38,126 bases of DNA from Pleurocapsa sp. MO_226.B13 (GTDB taxonomy: Bacteria > Cyanobacteriota > Cyanobacteriia > Cyanobacteriales > Xenococcaceae), in the NCBI GenBank assembly GCA_030064795.1, contig JASJEI010000055.1:1-38126 (forward strand), read 5' to 3'. A program made the translations under genes and the position numbers. This document shows positions 33,254 to 38,126 of the stretch, in pieces; position 1 is the first letter of the stretch; every line of letters starts with the position of its first letter. The notes under the pieces are model-generated. The model was given only the letters and a program-made list of their open reading frames with translations, was not told the DNA's origin and made no database searches.

Positions 33254-34028
33254 GGTGTTGCTGAATAGGCAGTGGATTAAGCAGAAATAGGTACTCTTTT
33301 AAATCTTAAATAGTGCATCAAAAGCCTAACGGAATACTTCAGCATTTGAATCGATTTAGAGTAACATAAAGTTGCTCGATGCAGTCTTGCTAAATAATGC
33401 CTCAATCTTGTATTTTCTCCTTCAACTCTTGTCAATTGAGTTTTAGGCAAAACTTGATGCTTTAGGGGCGAAATATAATTAGCATAAACACAATATCCAT
33501 CAGTGAAATACTTTCTGCTATTCCAAGTTTCAATTCTGTTCCATAGTTTTTCAAAAGTTTGACCACTTCGATCTCCTATTTCCATTGCTAAAATACCTGG
33601 AGCCAGATGATTGATAGCCGTCCAGATCCAAACCTTATCAGTTTTGCGACCAATATAAGTTTGTAATTCATCCAATTCAGCTAATTGTGGCTCTTCTGAT
33701 TCATCCTCTGGTAATTCTTCCCCTGATTCTTTGACCCAGTTTATAATAGTCGTGTGATGAATTCCAGTCACTCTTTCAATTGCTCGAAATCCCATACCAT
33801 TCAAATACATATTGAGACAGATTTCTTTCACTTGAGGATGATATCCTTTAGGGGAATAAGAATCACGAAAAATACGACCGCAATCCTTACATTCCCATCT
33901 TTGTTTGCCATTAGAATGACCATCTTTTCGAGTATTATCAGATTGGCATCGAGGACATTTCATATTCATCAAAAGAGTTTTTCTCAACTCTTTATTTTTA
34001 ACAAATCCACTACCTATTCAGCAATGCC
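33254..34028. mobile_element. IS1-family element with 25-bp terminal inverted repeats
   Basis: GGTGTTGCTGAATAGGCAGT plus GGATT at 33254-33278 matches, inverted, 34004-34028 at 22 of 25 positions. The element is 775 bp, the typical IS1 size, and contains one transposase. The transposase stop is in the left repeat. I see no target-site duplication. Confidence 0.85.
33277..33969 (-). CDS. IS1-family transposase, single-frame form
   Basis: About 230 residues from the ATG at 33969 (another ATG at 33963; a TTG at 33987 is also open). An N-terminal zinc finger/HTH, equivalent to InsA (CPRCQSDNTRKDGHSNGKQRW, CKDCGRIFRDSY), is fused in frame to the InsB-like DDE part: LDELQTYIGRKTDKVWIWTA and DRSGQTFEKLWNRI, then FTDGYCVYANYI and NTRLRHYLARLHRAT. 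Unlike E. coli IS1 no ribosomal frameshift is required. A perfect hairpin, AAAGAGTT/AACTCTTT (33972-33993), covers the start region and may hide it from outside transcripts. Intact. Confidence 0.92.
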   Translation of the reverse strand: MNMKCPRCQSDNTRKDGHSNGKQRWECKDCGRIFRDSYSPKGYHPQVKEICLNMYLNGMGFRAIERVTGIHHTTIINWVKESGEELPEDESEEPQLAELDELQTYIGRKTDKVWIWTAINHLAPGILAMEIGDRSGQTFEKLWNRIETWNSRKYFTDGYCVYANYISPLKHQVLPKTQLTRVEGENTRLRHYLARLHRATLCYSKSIQMLKYSVRLLMHYLRFKRVPISA

Positions 34029-34158
34029 CGCGCTTGGTCGGTTGTGTGGTTTGGGTTCGTCCTGGCTGGTGTTCTGTCTCTGGCTTCGTCTGGTTCGTCT
34101 CTGTGCCTGTCGTGCGCTAGTTGTCTTCGTTGGGGGTTCGTCCCCCCTTTTTTTGGCG
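34025..34158 (+). other. Nearly adenine-free tract
   Basis: 134 bases of the plus strand contain one A (34119), with repeated TTCGTC/TTCGTT cores (five) and T/G/C-rich text, ending in a hairpin terminator. It begins at the right end of the IS1 element. No gene is proposed. A frame of 52 codons from 34024 exists but is low complexity. Confidence 0.7.
34132..34154 (+). terminator. Rho-independent terminator, plus strand
   Basis: GGGGG-TTCGT-CCCCC, then C and seven T. It would end a plus-strand transcript coming from the A-poor tract or a gene cut off by IS1. Confidence 0.7.
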
Positions 34159-34190
34159 ATCGTAGCTTTTACAAAAAACTGAAATCAACA

Positions 34191-34216
34191 AAAAACCTTG
34201 GCATTCATACCAAGGT
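34191..34216 (-). terminator. Rho-independent terminator after pgr5
   Basis: On the minus strand ACCTTGG, 8-base loop, CCAAGGT, then a T-run. It lies 44 bases after the pgr5 stop. Confidence 0.85.
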
Positions 34217-34259
34217 CTAGTAGGAGAACTCAATGTTGACGTTGACCAGAGAAAAAATA

Positions 34260-34457
34260 TTAAGCCAGTAAACCTAACCTTTTACCATTGTCGCGAGCAG
34301 TTCTAATCATGTTCTGTCTGGTGCTTCTTTCAATGCCAAAGCGATTACAAACTGCGGTGATGGTCTTGGAATGGAGAGCGATCGCCTTACCGCGAAGTTG
34401 ATTAAATTTAGCTTTACCGAGATAAGTGCGAACCAAAACTACGATGGGTGCAAACAT
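34260..34457 (-). CDS. pgr5: PGR5, proton gradient regulation protein of cyclic electron flow
   Basis: 65 residues that align along their full length with the mature part of plant PGR5: FAPIVVLVRTYLGKAKFNQL, the invariant RGKAIALHS, then ITAVCNRFGIERSTRQ, IRTARDNGKRLG and LA. PGR5 acts on the stromal/cytoplasmic side of thylakoids in ferredoxin-dependent cyclic electron flow around photosystem I and helps protect it in fluctuating light. The cyanobacterial form lacks the chloroplast transit peptide, as here. It lies 68 bases downstream of psb34 on the same strand, so the two are probably co-transcribed from the HLR1-containing promoter, and it is followed by a terminator. Confidence 0.87.
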   Translation of the reverse strand: MFAPIVVLVRTYLGKAKFNQLRGKAIALHSKTITAVCNRFGIERSTRQNMIRTARDNGKRLGLLA

Positions 34458-34525
34458 GATTATCTTCTAGACCTCGTTTAAAAGTTAATTAAAAGTTGTT
34501 GTTTAAATTGGTTTGTCTTTAGGGA

Positions 34526-34699
34526 TTAGCTAACTACAAAGGAAATTAAAACTAATGCTGAAACCAAGGAGGTAGCGATCGCTGCTTGCTTGAGGTAACG
34601 CTTTTGCTCATAGAGACTGGGATACTCTGCATAAGTCATTTCAGGCTCAGTAGCGTAATTATTCAGAACTCCGTTATCTAGTTGAGTAGTGGTATACAT
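34526..34699 (-). CDS. psb34: Psb34-like photosystem II assembly protein
   Basis: 57 residues, too short for a usual length cut-off. It has an N-terminal soluble part (MYTTTQLDNGVLNNYATEPE, TYAEYPSLYEQKRYLKQ) and one C-terminal membrane helix (about 39-56, ending FVVS). The MYTTT...LNNYA-EP...Y-AEYPS pattern is that of cyanobacterial Psb34, a single-helix subunit that binds CP47 in photosystem II assembly intermediates, at a site shared with high-light-inducible proteins. A perfect HLR1 element 37 bases upstream fits light-stress control. It is followed by pgr5. The start has no Shine-Dalgarno sequence. Confidence 0.78.
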   Translation of the reverse strand: MYTTTQLDNGVLNNYATEPEMTYAEYPSLYEQKRYLKQAAIATSLVSALVLISFVVS

Positions 34700-34735
34700 A
34701 GTTGTTTTTGTCTTGTTGGTTGTTGTTCACTTCTC

Positions 34736-34753
34736 TATGTAAATTAATGTAAC
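34736..34753 (-). promoter_or_regulatory. HLR1 (RpaB) element upstream of psb34-pgr5
   Basis: Minus strand GTTACATTAATTTACATA matches the high-light regulatory consensus (G/T)TTACA(T/A)(T/A)NN(G/T)TTACA(T/A)(T/A) at every position. RpaB binds it and controls high-light genes. It lies 37-54 bases before the psb34 start. Confidence 0.75.
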
Positions 34754-34967
34754 AAGTATTATCAAGTTTTGTAAAGTTTATTTGACAAATACATTTTGAT
34801 AGTATCAATAAGAAGAGTTAATCAATACAGTAGAGTAATTATTGAGAAAGAGATGATTCTTTCTTATCCGATAATGCTTTGGGACTTAATTATCCTGCTG
34901 TTGCTGCTTTAAAAATGAGTAGCGGGAGGGAAGTCAATAAAACCGCGAAGTGACCTTCTGAATAAAT
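34754..34967. other. Spacer upstream of psb34
   Basis: AT-rich. Only the promoter region of psb34 is expected here; nothing else is recognised. Confidence 0.5.
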
Positions 34968-35133
34968 TCAATACGGCCTTTGTAAGACTTTTGGGCATAG
35001 CGACCAAAATTTCTCCTCTGCGATACCTGGGCCAAAGACATTAGTGACTGTCTTGAGAAAGTCCACCCCAGAGAAGCCGCTATCAACCCAGATGCGAGTC
35101 CAACAGCGGCCATAACCTTCTACGGTCAGAAGT
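34968..35133 (-). pseudogene. IS5-like transposase fragment
   Basis: A 54-codon frame with KLLTVEGYGRCWTRIWVDSG, then FSGVDFLKTVTNVFGPGI, resembles the WVD-GF/Y-G segment around the second catalytic Asp of IS5-family transposases. The matching continuation (CPKSYKGRIEF) is in another frame, so the fragment is both truncated and shifted. Confidence 0.6.
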
Positions 35134-35173
35134 TTGCCTTACTCTATGGAGTCCAACTCGTCATGCAGATCTG

Positions 35174-36043
35174 TCACGCCGCTGATGCTGACTGTAGCAA
35201 CGGCCCATAGTCCCGCGTATACTGCGCGAATCTTCTCGGCTCGTGTCCGAGCACCTGCTTTATGTCGTTTGTGATGCGGCTTGCTCGATCCTCACGATAG
35301 TAACGTTCGAGGTCGAGCATTCGATCCGCAATCGCCTCGGGCATTCCTTCTGCGAGCATGCCGTGCTTTAAGTCCGAAGGGGAAAGGCTAATATGACTGA
35401 TGGAACGCTCAAGCACTTTCGACAGCTCGTTTGCGAGTTCGTCATAGGTTATGGCCTCGGGTCCAGTCAAAGTATAGGCCTGTCCCGCGTGGGTAGACTC
35501 GGTTAATGCTTTCACTGCCACTGCCGCAATGTCGCGCACATCCACATGGGCGATCTTTGCCTCGCCGCTGGCGCTGTAAAACGCGGATTCCGCTTCGATC
35601 GTCTCGCTCATGAACGTTACGACATTCTGCATAAAGCTGTTAGGGCGGAGAAATGTCCATGCCATGCCACTCGATTCAATCGCTTTTTCAACAGGCCGAT
35701 GGATCAGGGCGAGACTGAATGCTTCTTCTTCGGCTCCCATGACGGACTGTTTTACAATGTACTGTACGCCGACCGCTTTCGCCGCTTCCACGGCGTTAAG
35801 TTCGAGCTGCTTCTGGTTCAATGCGTTTGGCCCCAAGAGAAACAACTTATCGCATCCCTGAAACGCTGCACGAAGGGTCTCAGGACGGTTATAGTCGATG
35901 GTCACGGCATCGATTCCTTTTGCCAGTGCAGCTTCCACTTTCTTTTTCGAGAAGTAGGCAGCGCGATACGGCACCTTTGCTAATTCAAGCTGTTTGACAA
36001 CTTCTCTACCGACAGTTCCACCAGCTCCAGTGATACAAATCAT
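35174..36043 (-). CDS. NmrA-like NAD(P)-binding oxidoreductase
   Basis: 289 residues of the NmrA/QorB-like short-chain dehydrogenase type. The N-terminal CITGAGGTVGREVVKQLELA is a Rossmann nucleotide site. LRPNSFMQNVV and YTLTGPEAITYDELANELS are typical of the family. It lacks the usual YxxxK pair, as is normal for NmrA-like members, which may be quinone reductases or redox sensors. The DUF1772 gene is 87 bases upstream on the same strand, so both probably respond to the divergent AraC regulator. GC content is higher and HIP1 octamers are fewer than in the rest of the window, pointing to recent acquisition. Confidence 0.85.
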   Translation of the reverse strand: MICITGAGGTVGREVVKQLELAKVPYRAAYFSKKKVEAALAKGIDAVTIDYNRPETLRAAFQGCDKLFLLGPNALNQKQLELNAVEAAKAVGVQYIVKQSVMGAEEEAFSLALIHRPVEKAIESSGMAWTFLRPNSFMQNVVTFMSETIEAESAFYSASGEAKIAHVDVRDIAAVAVKALTESTHAGQAYTLTGPEAITYDELANELSKVLERSISHISLSPSDLKHGMLAEGMPEAIADRMLDLERYYREDRASRITNDIKQVLGHEPRRFAQYTRDYGPLLQSASAA

Positions 36044-36129
36044 CTTACATTACCTCTTTTTGAAACTAAAAATTTTGAAACTAAAGATCTGGACTGATTG
36101 CTGCATGTAGCAGCCTAACTAGGTGCTCT

Positions 36130-36633
36130 TCAAAGTCTGAAGAGTAGAATCATAAACAAAACAGATGCCAAGCCAGCAAAAGGCGTTCTGACTAAGTTCC
36201 ATCGATTCCAACCAGGTTCAAAATTCATTCGAGCCGCCTTCAGGGCCACTTCATCCATGGCATCAACGTTCAGCCTTTGGAGTCTATTGTTCAGCGGCAC
36301 GTTAATCGTAAAGGTGGACAATTGTCCACCCAAGATGTAAACAATAGTCGCCGAGATCGACAGCAGACGCTGAGTGCCATCTAGTTGGCCGAAGCCCAGT
36401 ACCGCCGCTGCTACCGCCGCTAAGATAGACCCCATCCAGACGGCCACCATTAGTGGCTGATTATTCTGGATCACACCGTCAATCACCTGAAACGCTCGAA
36501 TAAATTCGCGGTCGTTCAACGTTTTTATGCCGGGCATCACGACTGTGGCAAAGGCAAACAAGAAGCCCGCTACGAGGGAACACAGCAAGGTTGCCAAAAT
36601 CAGAACAATTTGGAAAGTGGATTCAGTTGACAT
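36130..36633 (-). CDS. DUF1772 / anthrone-oxygenase-like membrane protein
   Basis: 167 residues, four membrane helices (about 8-31, 55-77, 82-105 and 145-166). VMPGIKTLNDREFIRAFQVID and the region TFTINVPLNNRLQRL plus NRWNLVRTPFAGLASVLFMI are diagnostic of DUF1772, a family related to fungal anthrone oxygenases. The biochemical role in bacteria is unknown. It lies 324 bases from the divergent AraC gene and upstream of an NmrA-like reductase gene. Confidence 0.85.
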   Translation of the reverse strand: MSTESTFQIVLILATLLCSLVAGFLFAFATVVMPGIKTLNDREFIRAFQVIDGVIQNNQPLMVAVWMGSILAAVAAAVLGFGQLDGTQRLLSISATIVYILGGQLSTFTINVPLNNRLQRLNVDAMDEVALKAARMNFEPGWNRWNLVRTPFAGLASVLFMILLFRL

Positions 36634-36957
36634 GATTTAAGTTCCTTAATTTGAACCGTCAATAAAGAAGACATCCTTAGTCTACGAAGAGTGACCTGGT
36701 GGAGCTTGTCAATTCTTGCGGGGTTATCACTTTCTTGCGGTGACTTGTGAGCCTATGAGGTTTAACGCCTAGTACTAATTCACTAAATGTTGACTACAGA
36801 TAAAGTCTCCAAGATATAAGATCGTCCTGTAATCGAATTTCTGTTCAAGAATTGGGATAAGATTGAGAACAATTTCAACCCATAAAGAAACGTCCTAGAT
36901 GTACATAAATAAGTATCAGGTGCTGAGATAATATCGCTATCAGCAACGCGACCATAC
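36634..36957. promoter_or_regulatory. Divergent promoter region of the AraC/DUF1772 pair
   Basis: 324 bases. The clearest item is the direct repeat at 36713-36740. No small gene or RNA is seen. Confidence 0.5.
36713..36740. promoter_or_regulatory. Direct-repeat operator candidate for the AraC regulator
   Basis: TTCTTGCGG occurs at 36713-36721 and 36732-36740, 19 bases apart. This spacing (about two turns) fits AraC-type dimers. It lies 80-107 bases before the DUF1772 start. Confidence 0.5.
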
Positions 36958-37845
36958 ATGGAACCTATGGCTCTTGAACAATCCCAGTCAACCGATTCAT
37001 CTACAGTCGGCTCCCATCCCAGCGAGTCAGCTCTAGTCTTAGAGACAGAGACAATTCAGATCGAACATCTGCAATTTCCTCCAGGTGAGGGAGATTTCCA
37101 TTCTGAAGCGGCCCACACGTTATTTGTGAATCAGACGTCGCGCCCCATGCCTTATCTACAAACTCAGGATGGGAAAACTTATACTGGGCTATATCGTCAC
37201 GGCGACATGTTGATCGTCCCTGCCAATACACCATTATTTGTGCGATGGGAGGGAAATGAAAATTGTCTACAAATTCAGCTGCCAGAAGCATTTCTCAAGC
37301 GAGTTGCCGAAGAAACCTTGGGAAAGAACGGAGATCGTCTTACTTTAGTGCCGACGTTTCACAGTCGAAATCAGCAGCTTGAAGCGATCGCGACCCTATT
37401 GATGGCAGAAGTGCAGCAACGTCATCCCAGCGGTTCACTGTATCTAGACTCACTGGCAAATGTTTTGGCGGTGCAGCTGCTGCGCAATTATGGGACGAAT
37501 TCGGCCCAGATACCAAGTTATGAAGGTGGGTTGCCGATTTATCAACTCAATCAAGTACTGGACTACATTGATGCTGAATTAGCAGAGGGAATCAAGTTGG
37601 CCGATCTAGCCAGCCTGCTAAACATGAGTCCGTTCCATTTTGGTCGCATGTTCAAGCAGTCCATGGGAATTTCGCCCCATCAATACGTAATTCAACAGAG
37701 ACTAGAACGTGCTAAACACCTGCTGAAACACAGCGATCGAGCCATCATCGATATTGCCCTGGAGTGCGGATTCAATAGTCACAGTAACCTCAGCAAACAA
37801 TTTCGCCAAGTAATGGGGATGACACCCAAAACCTTTAGAGGCTAA
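36958..37845 (+). CDS. AraC-family regulator with cupin-type N-terminus
   Basis: 295 residues. The N-terminal ~170 residues are an AraC-associated sensor (YRHGDMLIVPANTPLFVRW strand pattern). The C-terminal ~100 residues are the two helix-turn-helix AraC domain: IKLADLASLLNMSPFHFGRM, then AIIDIALECGFNSHSNLSKQ, ending in FRQVMGMTPKTFRG. A second ATG three codons later is an alternative start. It is divergent from the DUF1772-NmrA genes, which it most likely controls through the TTCTTGCGG repeat. Such regulators in other bacteria often respond to xenobiotic or oxidative signals, but the inducer here is unknown. Confidence 0.9.
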   Translation: MEPMALEQSQSTDSSTVGSHPSESALVLETETIQIEHLQFPPGEGDFHSEAAHTLFVNQTSRPMPYLQTQDGKTYTGLYRHGDMLIVPANTPLFVRWEGNENCLQIQLPEAFLKRVAEETLGKNGDRLTLVPTFHSRNQQLEAIATLLMAEVQQRHPSGSLYLDSLANVLAVQLLRNYGTNSAQIPSYEGGLPIYQLNQVLDYIDAELAEGIKLADLASLLNMSPFHFGRMFKQSMGISPHQYVIQQRLERAKHLLKHSDRAIIDIALECGFNSHSNLSKQFRQVMGMTPKTFRG

Positions 37846-38010
37846 GAATGACGGTCAAGCGCATTTGAACAACAATTTACAATCCTAGAACCCACATTCG
37901 GTAGCCCCACGGATGAAGTACATCTGAAATCGTTCAAAAAGCGGGATTTAATCTTGAAGAAAAAAGTTAATCTCATAAATGGGATTTAAGTTAGCGTATT
38001 ATTTGATTCT

Positions 38011-38120
38011 GTTGGCGAAAGTAATCTTTACTGAAATTAGCAGTAATACAATAACGAAAAATCTTAGGTTTAGTTATTGGTAATACCTTGTGTAAGCTAC
38101 AATGTAGCACATTCGCCAAC
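38011..38120. repeat. 110-bp segment bounded by 9-bp inverted repeats
   Basis: GTTGGCGAA (38011-38019) and TTCGCCAAC (38112-38120) face each other, with an internal GCTACA-A-TGTAGC palindrome (38095-38107) and a CAATAAC/GTTATTG pair. It looks like a small foldback repeat or an IS end next to the right window edge. Confidence 0.3.
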
Positions 38121-38126
38121 AAAGTC

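Noticed and set aside
34024..34182. 52-codon plus-strand frame starting MPALGRLCGLGSS
   Set aside because: It is the translation of the A-poor low-complexity tract, contains the hairpin terminator inside the frame, and has no ribosome binding site.
1..38126. tRNA, rRNA or classical riboswitch genes
   Set aside because: No cloverleaf, ribosomal RNA core or known riboswitch motif was recognised on either strand; a tRNA or Rfam scan would be decisive.

Overview
The window is cyanobacterial DNA. HIP1 octamers (GCGATCGC) occur throughout, the TonB-dependent receptor carries a cyanobacterial-type AMIN domain, and there is a psb34-pgr5 photosynthesis gene pair. Long AT-rich spacers, heptamer repeats and many different insertion sequences suggest a large-genome coccoid or filamentous lineage. 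I cannot name the genus from the sequence alone.

Layout. (1) 1-6048, all on the minus strand, is an iron/siderophore locus: an AraC (PchR-like) regulator, an AMIN-TonB receptor, a PepSY membrane protein, a small membrane protein, an O-methyltransferase-like enzyme and the start of an ABC exporter that runs off the left edge. Matching ACGGAT boxes lie before the receptor and before the exporter, so one regulator probably controls both. (2) 6049-6984 is a gene-free stretch with a decayed copy of the regulator N-terminus, a foldable RNA-like segment and a 170-bp foldback element.

(3) 6985-25434 is the main accessory island, arranged as two arms diverging from 20447-20921. The left arm (minus) encodes, in order of transcription, a secreted sugar isomerase-like protein, two NTF2-like proteins, a second sugar isomerase-like protein, a galactose/glyoxal oxidase-type copper radical oxidase, a DyP peroxidase, a multicopper oxidase, a glycogen-debranching-type enzyme and a GH63-type glucosidase. 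The right arm (plus) encodes a GMC flavoprotein sugar dehydrogenase with an Fe-S type Cys motif, a VioB-type ferritin-like protein, a sugar-dehydrogenase small subunit and an exported pentapeptide-repeat protein. Together they look like a carbohydrate oxidation system: glycosidases release sugars, flavin and copper enzymes oxidise them, isomerase/NTF2 proteins may process the oxidised sugars, and the peroxidase and multicopper oxidase use the resulting peroxide or oxygen.

(4) 25435-34028 is an insertion-sequence zone: IS110, a DUF6399-type element with recognisable ends, an IS6-like transposase, a TnpB/IscB-type remnant and an IS1-family element, with a few small hypothetical genes between. 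(5) 34029-34753 holds psb34-pgr5 with a consensus HLR1 (RpaB) site upstream and a clear terminator downstream. (6) 34968-37845 holds an IS5-like remnant and an NmrA-type reductase / DUF1772 / divergent AraC regulator block with a different base composition. The last 280 bases carry only short inverted repeats.
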